Assembly: GCF_003837865.1 (NCBI RefSeq)
Contig: NZ_RQIS01000009.1
Span: 206,868-270,867 of the forward strand
DNA from: Paraburkholderia dinghuensis
GTDB lineage: Bacteria; Pseudomonadota; Gammaproteobacteria; Burkholderiales; Burkholderiaceae
Direction: 5' to 3'
Length of the DNA: 64,000 nt
Part shown: positions 55,995 to 64,000 of the stretch, piece by piece
How positions within the stretch are numbered: position 1 is the first letter of the stretch
How the letters are laid out: each line of letters begins with the position of its first letter
The notes under the pieces: model-generated
Databases searched by the model: none
Seen by the model: the letters and a program-made list of their open reading frames with translations, nothing else
Told to the model about the DNA's origin: nothing
Program-made: the position numbers and the translations under genes

Positions 55995-56117
55995 TAAATA
56001 AATTGTATGTACCGCGCCGCGATGCAGGCTGGGCGGCGGGTTGGGGTGGTTCGGGAAGGTTTCCGTGTGCCTCGTCGTATGGATGGATTCATGCGCTTGT
56101 CCCATCAGGAACCCGAC

Positions 56118-57128
56118 ATGTGCCATCCTATATCTCAAAATCTGGTCGCCTCGCTAAAGCGGCCACCTTCCTCCATTCCACCCGATTCACCGCAACCACG
56201 CCGTAGCGTGCGCCGTGTCGCCCGCACCATCGCCACCGGCGGGCTGATGCTGCTCGGTGGCTGCAGTTCCGCGTTGCTCGACCCCAAGGGTGACATCGGC
56301 GCTCAGGAGAAGCACCTCATCCTCGTCGCGCTCGGCTTGATGCTGCTCGTTGTGATCCCCGTGATCGTGCTGACGCTCTTCTTCGCGTGGCGCTACCGCG
56401 CGTCGAACACGCGCGCGACCTACGCGCCGAAGTGGGCGCATTCCACCGCGATCGAAGTGGTGGTGTGGTCGATACCCTGCGTAATCATCATCACGCTCGG
56501 TGTGCTGATCTGGAAGACAACCCACACGCTCGATCCGTACAAGCCGATCGAGTCGCAGCAGAAACCGCTGCGCGTGGACGTGGTCGCGCTGAACTGGAAG
56601 TGGCTCTTCATTTATCGCGACTACGGTGTCGCTTCCGTGAACGAGCTTGCGATTCCCGTCGATACGCCGGTCGAGTTCCGGCTGACCGCCGAATCGCTGA
56701 TGAACTCGTTCTTCATCCCGCAACTGGGCAGTCAGGTCTACGCGATGCCCGCCATGCAGACGCAACTGCATCTGATCGCGAATGCGCCCGGCACGTATGA
56801 AGGTCGTTCGGCGGCGTTCAGCGGCCCGGGTTTCGCGGACATGCATTTCGACGCACTTGCCACGAGCCGCAGCGACTTCGACGCGTGGATCGCGCGTGCG
56901 AAGGCCGCGCAGCGCACGCTCGATACCGCAACGTATACGGCGCTCTCGCAGCCAGGCCCGAAAGTGCCCGTCACGCTGTATTCGGACGTGGCGCCCCATC
57001 TCTTCGACGACGTCGTTCAACGCTACATGCGCGGCACCGCCCGCGATCCGATGTGCGGGACCCGTGCGCCCGCACTCTCTCTCGAATCTACCGGCGGGCA
57101 AGCGTCCGCCACTCTGGCTGCGGAGTAG
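56118..57128 (+). CDS. cyoA: Cytochrome bo3 ubiquinol oxidase subunit II
   Basis: Quinol oxidase subunit II, lipoprotein: [19 protein letters not shown] contains the lipobox, then two membrane helices ([29 protein letters not shown], and [21 protein letters not shown]) and the cupredoxin domain without the CuA ligands ([36 protein letters not shown]). The ATG at 56118 has AGGA 7 nt upstream; in-frame ATGs exist at 56007 and 56079-56091. 336 aa, a little longer than E. coli CyoA (315). First gene of cyoABCD. Confidence 0.94.
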   Translation: MCHPISQNLVASLKRPPSSIPPDSPQPRRSVRRVARTIATGGLMLLGGCSSALLDPKGDIGAQEKHLILVALGLMLLVVIPVIVLTLFFAWRYRASNTRATYAPKWAHSTAIEVVVWSIPCVIIITLGVLIWKTTHTLDPYKPIESQQKPLRVDVVALNWKWLFIYRDYGVASVNELAIPVDTPVEFRLTAESLMNSFFIPQLGSQVYAMPAMQTQLHLIANAPGTYEGRSAAFSGPGFADMHFDALATSRSDFDAWIARAKAAQRTLDTATYTALSQPGPKVPVTLYSDVAPHLFDDVVQRYMRGTARDPMCGTRAPALSLESTGGQASATLAAE

Positions 57129-57130
57129 TC

Positions 57131-59140
57131 ATGTTTGGAAAACTTACCCTCGATGCCATTCCATGGCACGAGCCGATCATCATGGGCACCGGCGCGGTGG
57201 TGGCGCTCGGCGGTCTCGTGCTGCTCGCCGCCATTACGCTTGCTGGCAAGTGGACGTATCTGTGGCGCGAGTGGATCACGTCGGTCGATCACAAGCGCAT
57301 CGGTGTCATGTACATCATGCTCGCCATCGTGATGCTGCTGCGCGGTTTCGCAGACGCCATCATGATGCGCGCCCAGCAGGCCATCGCGTACGGCGACGCG
57401 GCCGGCTATCTTCCGCCGCATCACTACGACCAGATCTTCACGGCGCACGGCGTCATCATGATCTTCTTCGTCGCGACGCCGCTGATTCTCGGCCTCATGA
57501 ACGTGGTCGTGCCGCTGCAAATCGGCGCGCGCGACGTTGCGTATCCGTTCGTCAACTCGCTGAGCTTCTGGCTCTCCGTCGTGGGCGCGGTGCTCGTGAT
57601 GGCGTCGATGTTCGTCGGCGATTTCGCTGCGGTGGGCTGGGTTGCGTATCCGCCGCTTTCCGAACTCGGCTATAGCCCGACAGTCGGTGTGGACTACTAC
57701 ATATGGGCGCTACAGGTGTCGGGTCTTGGCACGACGCTCTCCGGCATCAACTTCATCGTGACGATCCTGCGCATGCGCGCGCCAGGCATGAATCTCATGA
57801 AGATGCCGGTGTTCGTCTGGACCGCGCTCATCACGAACATCCTGATCGTCGCCGTGTTCCCCGTCCTCACGGGCACGCTCGCGCTGCTCACGATGGACCG
57901 CTATCTCGACATGCACTTCTTCACGAACGAGCTGGGCGGTAACGCGATGATGTACATCAACCTCATCTGGGTATGGGGTCACCCCGAGGTGTACATCCTG
58001 ATTCTGCCTGCGTTCGGCGCGTACTCGGAGATCATCGCGACGTTCTCGGGCAAGCCACTTTTTGGCTACAAGTCGATGGTCTACGCGACTTCGTCGATTG
58101 GCATTCTCTCGTTCTTCGTGTGGCTGCATCACTTCTTCACCATGGGCTCGGGCGCGAACGTCAATGCGTTCTTCGGGATCATGACATCGATCATTTCGAT
58201 CCCGACCGGCGTGAAGCTCTTCAACTGGCTCTTCACGATGTATCGCGGACGCATCCGCTATACCACGCCCACGCTCTGGACCATCGGCTTCATGGTCACG
58301 TTCGCGGTGGGCGGCATGACCGGCGTGCTGCTCGCGGTGCCCGGCGCGGACTTCGTGCTGCACAACAGTCTCTTTCTCGTCGCGCACTTCCACAACGTGA
58401 TCATCGGCGGCGTGGTGTTCGGCTGTCTCGCGGGCATCACCTTCTGGTTCCCGAAGGTATTCGGCTTCACGCTCGACGAGTTCTGGGGCAAGGTCTCGTT
58501 CTGGTGCTGGTTGATCGGCTACTGGCTCGCTTTCACGCCGCTCTACATCCTCGGTTTCGACGGTATGACGCGCCGCATGAACCATTACGACGTGGCGAGC
58601 TGGCATCCGTGGCTCGTGGTCGCGCTGATCGGCGCGGTGTTCGTGGGTCTGGGCATTCTCTCGTTCGTCGTGCAGATCGTGGTCAGCGTCCGCGCGCGCG
58701 ATGCACGCCGCGACCTGACCGGCGACCCGTGGGACGCGCGCAGCCTCGAATGGTCGACGGCATCGCCCGCGCCGTTCTACAACTTCGCGCACTTGCCCGT
58801 CATCACGTCGATGGAGCAGCACTGGACGAACAAGGAATCGGGCCGCGCCTATGTTCAGCCCAGGTCGTACGAGGACATTCACATGCCGCGCAATACGGGC
58901 GCAGGGTTCGTGATCTCGGCGTTCAGCCTGCTGTTCTCGTTTGCGCTGGTCTGGCACATGTGGCTGTTCGCTGCAGTCGGTCTCGTCGGCATGATCGTGA
59001 CGTTCATCGCACGGAGCTATGACACCGATGTCGACTACTACGTCCCGGCGTCCGAGGTCGCGCGGATCGAAAACGCACGCTTTGCGCAGCTCGGCATCAA
59101 GCGCGTTGAACAACGCGAGCAAATCGAGGAGATGGCTTAA
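57131..59140 (+). CDS. cyoB: Cytochrome bo3 ubiquinol oxidase subunit I
   Basis: Heme-copper oxidase catalytic subunit, proton-pumping quinol oxidase; 669 aa, close to E. coli CyoB (663). [28 protein letters not shown] (heme-ligand His), the CuB region [17 protein letters not shown] with the cross-linked His-Tyr, [11 protein letters not shown], and [12 protein letters not shown] (heme ligands). GGAG 7 nt before ATG; 2 bp after cyoA. O2 affinity low-moderate in the family, for aerobic growth. Confidence 0.97.
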   Translation: MFGKLTLDAIPWHEPIIMGTGAVVALGGLVLLAAITLAGKWTYLWREWITSVDHKRIGVMYIMLAIVMLLRGFADAIMMRAQQAIAYGDAAGYLPPHHYDQIFTAHGVIMIFFVATPLILGLMNVVVPLQIGARDVAYPFVNSLSFWLSVVGAVLVMASMFVGDFAAVGWVAYPPLSELGYSPTVGVDYYIWALQVSGLGTTLSGINFIVTILRMRAPGMNLMKMPVFVWTALITNILIVAVFPVLTGTLALLTMDRYLDMHFFTNELGGNAMMYINLIWVWGHPEVYILILPAFGAYSEIIATFSGKPLFGYKSMVYATSSIGILSFFVWLHHFFTMGSGANVNAFFGIMTSIISIPTGVKLFNWLFTMYRGRIRYTTPTLWTIGFMVTFAVGGMTGVLLAVPGADFVLHNSLFLVAHFHNVIIGGVVFGCLAGITFWFPKVFGFTLDEFWGKVSFWCWLIGYWLAFTPLYILGFDGMTRRMNHYDVASWHPWLVVALIGAVFVGLGILSFVVQIVVSVRARDARRDLTGDPWDARSLEWSTASPAPFYNFAHLPVITSMEQHWTNKESGRAYVQPRSYEDIHMPRNTGAGFVISAFSLLFSFALVWHMWLFAAVGLVGMIVTFIARSYDTDVDYYVPASEVARIENARFAQLGIKRVEQREQIEEMA

Positions 59141-59143
59141 ACC

Positions 59144-59752
59144 ATGGCTCACGCTGCTACTACTCACCACCACGCGCAGGATCACGCTCACGATGATGGC
59201 GGAACCAAAACCACGCTGGGGTTCTGGATCTACCTGATGAGCGACTGCCTCATCTTCGCCACGCTGTTCGCGACTTTCGGCGTACTCGCCAATGCGACAG
59301 CGGGCGGCCCGACCGGCCGCGAACTATTCGATCTGCCGTACGTGCTGGGCGAAACGTTGCTGCTGCTCGCGAGCAGCTTCACTTTTGGCCTCGCGATGCT
59401 CTCGTTGCAGGCCAACCGGCGCAATACCGTGATGGTCTGGCTCGCTGTGACGTTCCTATTCGGCGCCGCTTTTATTGCGATGGAGGTGAATGAATTCGCG
59501 AAGCTCATCGCCGATGGAGCGGGACCCAGTACGAGCGCATTTCTTTCGGCGTACTTCACGCTGGTCGGAACGCACGGGCTGCACGTCACAGTTGGTCTGC
59601 TCTGGATCGCGGTCATGATCCATCAGGTCTCGAAGTTCGGCATGACCGGCTTCGTGCGTCGGCGGCTTGCGTGCCTGAGCCTCTTCTGGCACTTCCTCGA
59701 TCTCGTCTGGATCTGTGTGTTTACGTTTGTTTATCTGCGTGAGGTTCTATGA
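59144..59752 (+). CDS. cyoC: Cytochrome bo3 ubiquinol oxidase subunit III
   Basis: 202 aa, five membrane helices, structural subunit III. Begins with a His-rich leader (THHHAQDHAHDDGG), then GFWIYLMSDCLIFATLFATFGVL, VLGETLLLLASSFTFGLAML and GTHGLHVTVGLLWIAVMI. Starts 3 bp after cyoB; overlaps cyoD by 4 bp. Confidence 0.96.
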   Translation: MAHAATTHHHAQDHAHDDGGTKTTLGFWIYLMSDCLIFATLFATFGVLANATAGGPTGRELFDLPYVLGETLLLLASSFTFGLAMLSLQANRRNTVMVWLAVTFLFGAAFIAMEVNEFAKLIADGAGPSTSAFLSAYFTLVGTHGLHVTVGLLWIAVMIHQVSKFGMTGFVRRRLACLSLFWHFLDLVWICVFTFVYLREVL

Positions 59753-60129
59753 GCAAGCCGCATTCTCATTCGCTCGACAAGATCGGGCACGGGGCTGCGC
59801 ACGGCAGTCTGCGTAGCTATGTGGTCGGTCTTGCGCTTTCGCTGCTGCTGACGCTCGCATCTTTCGGTGCCGTCACGGCCGATATACTGCCGCGCGATGT
59901 CGGGCTTGTCGTCATCGTCGTGCTGTGTGTGGTGCAACTGATCGTGCAGCTCGTGTGGTTCCTGCATATCGGCACGGCGCGCGATCAGCGTTCGAACACC
60001 GGCATCTTTCTTTGCACGGCGTTTCTCATCATCGTGATCGTCGGGCTTTCGCTCTGGGTCATGCACAACGCCAACGTGAACATGATGCCGACGCAGATGT
60101 CCGTCGAGCGCGCGATGGCGCACGACTAG
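59749..60129 (+). CDS. cyoD: Cytochrome bo3 ubiquinol oxidase subunit IV
   Basis: 126 aa with three membrane helices (VVGLALSLLLTLASFGAVTA, VIVVLCVVQLIVQLVWFLHI, FLIIVIVGLSLWVMHNANVNMMP). Assembly subunit of the oxidase. ATGA overlap with cyoC. No cyoE follows, so heme O synthase is elsewhere. Confidence 0.95.
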   Translation: MSKPHSHSLDKIGHGAAHGSLRSYVVGLALSLLLTLASFGAVTADILPRDVGLVVIVVLCVVQLIVQLVWFLHIGTARDQRSNTGIFLCTAFLIIVIVGLSLWVMHNANVNMMPTQMSVERAMAHD

Positions 60130-60343
60130 CAGCGCAGATCAGCCGAACGTGAGCGAATACGTGCGCACGCCCGGATCGACGAAGCCGGGTTTGAAACGTG
60201 CGCCCGGCAATCGCGTCCGGCTGATTGATCAACTGATAAGGCCGCTGGCCAGCTTTGACGCCATTGCCGTTTTTATCGGCATCGGCGTCGTGACTCGCGC
60301 CTGCGTGTTCACGCCAGCAGGCAATGAGCGATTAGCCCCGGGG

Positions 60344-60361
60344 AGTCCGGTATATCGGACT
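60344..60361. terminator. Small stem-loop between cyoD and lysR
   Basis: AGTCCG and CGGACT with a 6-nt loop, 215 bp after cyoD and 18 bp beyond the convergent lysR stop. Modest stem and no T run; may serve as a terminator for either strand. Confidence 0.35.
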
Positions 60362-60378
60362 ACTTTCACCAGGGCGAT

Positions 60379-61350
60379 TCACGCCGTCTGACCACTCTCC
60401 GCTTGCAGATACAGATCCCGCAATGACTGCCCGAACGCGGCATCCACATCACGTGTCACGCCGGCGCGCGTGAACATGGCGACAGGCGGCAACGTCCAGT
60501 CGAGTGTATAAGGCACGATCGCCACACCGGCGAAATGCACGAGTTCCTCGGCGATATCCGCGGGCACGATCGACACTGCGTTTTCGTTCGCGACAATCAT
60601 TTCGCCGATCAGCCGCGACGAATAACTCTCGACGATCGGCACAGGCGGCGCTACGCCCGCCTGCAGAAAGATATCGGCGATCTGTTCGCGCACGGGTGTG
60701 TGCGGCGCGCCAAGAATCCAGTCGAGTTCAACGAGCTTGTCCCACGACAGGCGTGCGCGTGCGAGCCGCGCGGCCAGCCGCCGGCTCGCGATGAACCGCG
60801 GTTTTTGCTGATGCAGCACCTCGAAGCGCAATTGTTCGAGATCGACCGTCGCCGACGCGCGTCCGATCACGATATCGAGCGTGTGATCGCGTAACAGCGG
60901 CATGAGCATGTCGCTCGTGCCTTCGTGGATCGTCATCGTGAGCCGATGCGGCAGGCGCGCTTGCGTGAGCTGGATCGCCGAGGCCAGCGTGCGCCCGGAA
61001 ATGAACGGAATCACGCCGATGTGCAGCCGCGTCGCGTGGCCGGCGACGACCGCCTCGATATCGCGGGCGAGATGGTCGAGGTCGTGCAGCATGGCCTCGG
61101 CGCGCGCGAGTACGACGTTGCCGAGCGTGGTAGGGGTCATGCCGCGCGACGAACGCTCGAAGAGCGCGCCACCGAACATGCTCTCCATTTCCGCTAGCGC
61201 GTTGGTGACGGCTGGCTGGCTCGTAGCGACGAGCCCGGCTACTCGCGTAAGCGAGCCGTGCTCGCGAATCTGCAGCAATAGCACCAGATGGCGCATCTTC
61301 AGGCGCGTGCTCAGGCGCCGGGTGACTTCGTCAGTGCTCAAAGTTGTCAC
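60379..61350 (-). CDS. LysR-family regulator (GbpR/PcaQ-like)
   Basis: 323 aa. The winged helix (about 17-77) contains LVLLLQIREHGSLTRVAGLVATSQPAVTNALAEMES (residues about 22-57) and LFERSSRGMTPTTLG. The effector domain follows (LHIGVIPFISGRTLASAIQL, DIVIGRASATVDLEQLRFEVL). Divergent from maeB, so a malic-enzyme or organic-acid role is possible; but GbpR-like proteins regulate various sugar and aromatic genes. The GTG start at 61350 lacks a clear ribosome-binding site. Confidence 0.88.
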   Translation of the reverse strand: MTTLSTDEVTRRLSTRLKMRHLVLLLQIREHGSLTRVAGLVATSQPAVTNALAEMESMFGGALFERSSRGMTPTTLGNVVLARAEAMLHDLDHLARDIEAVVAGHATRLHIGVIPFISGRTLASAIQLTQARLPHRLTMTIHEGTSDMLMPLLRDHTLDIVIGRASATVDLEQLRFEVLHQQKPRFIASRRLAARLARARLSWDKLVELDWILGAPHTPVREQIADIFLQAGVAPPVPIVESYSSRLIGEMIVANENAVSIVPADIAEELVHFAGVAIVPYTLDWTLPPVAMFTRAGVTRDVDAAFGQSLRDLYLQAESGQTA

Positions 61351-61524
61351 GGGGACAGATCGAATTTCAGGATGGTTGGGGTTCGGACAGCAGGCGACAT
61401 CACAAAAAAGTTATGCCCCTATACTAAATCAAAATTATGGGATTATGGCGGCTGCCTAGAATCGCCTCATTCGACCCCGCCGGGACGCTCCCGGTGCCAG
61501 AAACACCCGACACGAGTGAGAACC

Positions 61525-63810
61525 ATGAACCAGATCGATCGCCAGGCCGCTCTCGATTACCACCAGTATCCGACCCCCGGAAAGATCTCGGTGACGGCGA
61601 GCAAGCCGCTCGTCTCGCAGCGTGACCTCGCGCTCGCCTATACGCCGGGCGTCGCGGAGGCCTGCGGCGAGATCGTCACGGACCCGCAAAACGCGTTCAA
61701 GTACACGAGCCGCGGCAACCTGGTCGGCGTCATCACGAACGGCACGGCGGTGCTGGGCCTCGGCAACATCGGCGCGCTGGCGTCCAAGCCGGTGATGGAA
61801 GGCAAGGCCGTGCTGTTCAAGAAGTTCGCGGGCATCGACGTCTTCGACATCGAAATCACCGAATCCGACCCGGACAAGCTCGTGGAAATCATCGCGAGCC
61901 TCGAAGCGACCTTCGGCGGCATCAACCTCGAAGACATCAAGGCGCCGGACTGCTTCACGGTCGAGCGCAAGCTGCGCGATCGCATGAAGATTCCCGTCTT
62001 CCACGATGACCAGCACGGCACGGCGATCACGGTGTCGGCGGCGTTCCTCAACGGCCTGACGGTGGTCGGGAAGGACATCCGCGAAGTGAAGGTCGTGACC
62101 TCGGGCGCGGGCGCGGCGGCGTTGGCGTGTCTCGACCTGATGCTCGATCTGGGTCTGCCCATCGAAAACGTCTGGGTCACCGACATCGAAGGCGTGGTCT
62201 ACCAGGGCCGCAAAGAACTGATGGATCCGGACAAGGCACGCTTCGCACAGGACACGTCGGCGCGCTCGCTCTCCGACGTGATCGAAGGCGCCGACGTGTT
62301 CCTCGGCCTCTCGGCGGGCGGTGTGCTCAAGCCCGAGATGGTGAAGAAGATGGCGGCGAAGCCCCTGATCCTCGCGCTCGCGAACCCGACGCCCGAGATC
62401 TTCCCGGAAGTGGCGCTCGCAGCGCGCGATGACGTCGTCATGGCGACGGGACGTTCGGACTTCCCGAACCAGGTGAACAACGTCCTCTGCTTTCCGTATA
62501 TTTTCCGCGGCGCGCTGGACGTGGGCGCGACGACCATCACGCGCAACATGGAAATCGCGGCGGTGCGCGCGATCGCGCAGCTCGCGCAGGAAGAGCCGAA
62601 CGATTCGGTCGCCGCGGCTTATGGCGCATACGACCTGCGCTTCGGCCCGACGTACCTGATTCCGAAGCCCTTCGATTCGCGTCTGATTCTGCGCATCGCA
62701 CCGGCGGTGGCGAAGGCTGCGATGGAGGACGGCGTGGCGACGCGCGCCATCGACGACTTCGAGGCCTACACGAACGAGCTGCAGCAGTTCGTCTACCACT
62801 CGGGCGCGTTCATGAAGCCGGTGTACTCGATGGCGAAGCAGTTCGTTCGTGAGGGCGGCAAGTCGCGGATCGTGTTCGCCGAGGGCGAAGAAGAGCGCGT
62901 GCTGCGCGCGGTGCAGGTGATCGTCGATGAAAAGCTCGCGCGTCCGATCCTGATCGGCCGCCCCGAAGTGCTGCTCGCGCGCATCGAGAAATTCGGTCTG
63001 CGGCTGCGTCTGGGCGAAGACGTCGAAGTCACGAACCCCGAGTACGACGAGCGTTTCCACCAGTACTGGACGACGTATTGGGAAATGCGTTGCCGCGACG
63101 GCATTTCGAAGGAAATGGCGCGCGTGGAAATGCGCCGCCGTCTGACGCTGATTGCCGCGATGATGGTGCGCCTCGGCGACGCTGACGGCATGGTGTGCGG
63201 CACGGTGGGCGGCTATCACGATCACCTGCGCTTCATCGACGAAGCGATCGGCAAGGCGCGCGGCGCGAACACCTATGCGGCGATGAACATCCTGCTGCTC
63301 GACAAGCGCACGGTGGCGCTCGTCGATACGCACGTCAACGACAATCCGGACGCGGAGCAGATCGCCGAGTTCACGATCGCGGCTGCGAAGCAGATGGCGT
63401 GGCTGAATCTCTCGCCGAAGGTTGCGCTGCTTTCGCGCTCGAATTTCGGCTCGGGAAGCTCGGCTTCTGGAACGAAGATGCGCTCGGTGCTCAAGCTCGT
63501 GAGCGAGCAGGCGCCGGATCTGGAAATCGACGGCGAAATGCACGGCGACTGCGCGCTCGACGAATCGCTGCGCGAGCGCATCCTGCCGCAATCGCGCTTG
63601 AAGGGTGCGGCGAACCTGCTCGTGTGCCCGAACGTCGATTCAGGGAACATTGCCTATAACCTGCTCAAGACGGGTGCGGGTAACAATGTGGCGGTGGGGC
63701 CGTTCCTGCTTGGCGTGAATGCGCCGGTGAATATCCTCACGTCCAGTTCGTCGGTGCGCCGGATCGTCAATATGACTGCGCTGACCGTGTTGCAGGCTAA
63801 TCGCGATTGA
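61525..63810 (+). CDS. maeB: NADP-dependent malic enzyme MaeB (with phosphotransacetylase-like domain)
   Basis: Decarboxylates malate to pyruvate making NADPH. 761 aa, like E. coli MaeB (759). N-terminal malic domain: [13 protein letters not shown], catalytic Tyr/Lys region, [11 protein letters not shown] (metal/substrate Asp), [14 protein letters not shown] (NADP fold). C-terminal half (from about 430) is phosphotransacetylase-like ([40 protein letters not shown]), regulatory in this family. ATG at 61525; the frame open to 61288 overlaps lysR. Malate can come from glycolate use through GlcB. Confidence 0.97.
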   Translation: MNQIDRQAALDYHQYPTPGKISVTASKPLVSQRDLALAYTPGVAEACGEIVTDPQNAFKYTSRGNLVGVITNGTAVLGLGNIGALASKPVMEGKAVLFKKFAGIDVFDIEITESDPDKLVEIIASLEATFGGINLEDIKAPDCFTVERKLRDRMKIPVFHDDQHGTAITVSAAFLNGLTVVGKDIREVKVVTSGAGAAALACLDLMLDLGLPIENVWVTDIEGVVYQGRKELMDPDKARFAQDTSARSLSDVIEGADVFLGLSAGGVLKPEMVKKMAAKPLILALANPTPEIFPEVALAARDDVVMATGRSDFPNQVNNVLCFPYIFRGALDVGATTITRNMEIAAVRAIAQLAQEEPNDSVAAAYGAYDLRFGPTYLIPKPFDSRLILRIAPAVAKAAMEDGVATRAIDDFEAYTNELQQFVYHSGAFMKPVYSMAKQFVREGGKSRIVFAEGEEERVLRAVQVIVDEKLARPILIGRPEVLLARIEKFGLRLRLGEDVEVTNPEYDERFHQYWTTYWEMRCRDGISKEMARVEMRRRLTLIAAMMVRLGDADGMVCGTVGGYHDHLRFIDEAIGKARGANTYAAMNILLLDKRTVALVDTHVNDNPDAEQIAEFTIAAAKQMAWLNLSPKVALLSRSNFGSGSSASGTKMRSVLKLVSEQAPDLEIDGEMHGDCALDESLRERILPQSRLKGAANLLVCPNVDSGNIAYNLLKTGAGNNVAVGPFLLGVNAPVNILTSSSSVRRIVNMTALTVLQANRD

Positions 63811-63837
63811 GTGTCTGGCCCAATTCGGGCTTGAGGG

Positions 63838-63871
63838 ACGGCGGTGCGCGTAAGCGCGCCGCCGTTTTTTT
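63838..63871 (+). terminator. Rho-independent terminator after maeB
   Basis: ACGGCG and CGCCGT with inner GCGCG/CGCGC around a TAAG loop and a two-base bulge, then a run of seven T. Strong. Confidence 0.88.
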
Positions 63872-64000
63872 GGGGGTTTTCCGTAGATTTCCAGGGAAGG
63901 GCTCTGTTCGACCCAGCCTATGTGAAAACGCTGTTTTCCGCCGCGCGAGCCATGGACGGCCAGACCGGTCGAGTTTTTTTACGGTGAGTTTGAATTGATC

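Noticed and set aside
60149..60391. 80-codon frame after cyoD in the position of cyoE
   Set aside because: No similarity to heme O synthase, no membrane helices, and it overlaps the lysR 3' end.
61456..63591. 711-codon minus-strand frame opposite maeB
   Set aside because: Antisense shadow of a conserved gene, with Arg/His/Asp-rich composition.
1..64000. CRISPR arrays, rRNA, tRNA and known riboswitches
   Set aside because: No regularly spaced repeats, cloverleaf sequences or recognised aptamer cores were seen on reading through; no covariance search could be run.

Overview
The window reads as chromosomal DNA of a Burkholderia sensu lato member (Paraburkholderia, Caballeronia or Burkholderia). 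This rests on strong G/C bias at third codon positions, the Burkholderia-style glycolate (glc) cluster, a T6SS effector family named after a Burkholderia locus, tandem universal stress proteins, MocR and GbpR-like regulators and two hemerythrins. It is accessory and physiological-adaptation DNA. I see no rRNA, tRNA, CRISPR array or complete insertion sequence.

Layout. 1-2368 (minus): RND efflux adaptor and the start of its permease, cut by the window edge. 3123-4112: zinc-ribbon membrane protein. 4339-6861 (minus): CBS4-PAS-GGDEF-EAL protein, divergent from a hemerythrin gene (7263) that has a near-perfect FNR/Anr box. 8234-8884: BON-domain protein. 9845-12964: large GAF-GGDEF-globin-GAF-EAL protein. 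13419-18775: lipoprotein and a chemotaxis region with two sigma-28-type promoters, a frameshifted PAS-type (Aer-like) chemoreceptor and an intact Cache chemoreceptor. 18886-28122: glcC, glcDEFGB and the permease glcA, with two TGGTATGACCA operators in the divergent promoter and strong terminators after glcB and glcA.

28384-36311 is an orphan T6SS island: IS256-type transposase relic, vgrG, DUF4123 adaptor, VasX/BTH_I2691-type effector, AT-richer membrane protein (likely immunity), PAAR, a relic of a second effector copy and a terminator. 36377-38597 holds a DUF429 protein and small hypotheticals. 38626-42187 is a low-oxygen/stress block (cytochrome c, two universal stress proteins, metallo-beta-lactamase/beta-CASP protein), with FNR-like boxes before two of the genes. 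42381-48444 is a periplasmic oxidation module: HiPIP, a fused substrate-binding-protein/cytochrome c, a PQQ dehydrogenase with the lanthanide-type DYD signature, a sigma-54 promoter and a divergent AcoR-like activator.

48856-55929 is mixed: Gly/His-rich secreted protein, UbiM-like hydroxylase, bacteriohemerythrin, a family-9 glycosyltransferase, flavodoxin-like protein, YciI and a MocR regulator. 56118-60129 is cyoABCD (bo3-type ubiquinol oxidase), divergent from MocR. 60379-63810 is a LysR regulator divergent from maeB (malic enzyme), which ends at a terminator.

Common themes are oxygen sensing and respiration (hemerythrins, FNR boxes, cyo, UbiM), c-di-GMP and motility control, and C1/C2 substrate oxidation (glycolate; alcohol through PQQ). 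The most unusual items are the substrate-binding-protein/cytochrome fusion beside a lanthanide-type PQQ dehydrogenase, the globin-like domain lacking its proximal histidine inside a GGDEF/EAL protein, and the T6SS effector relic.
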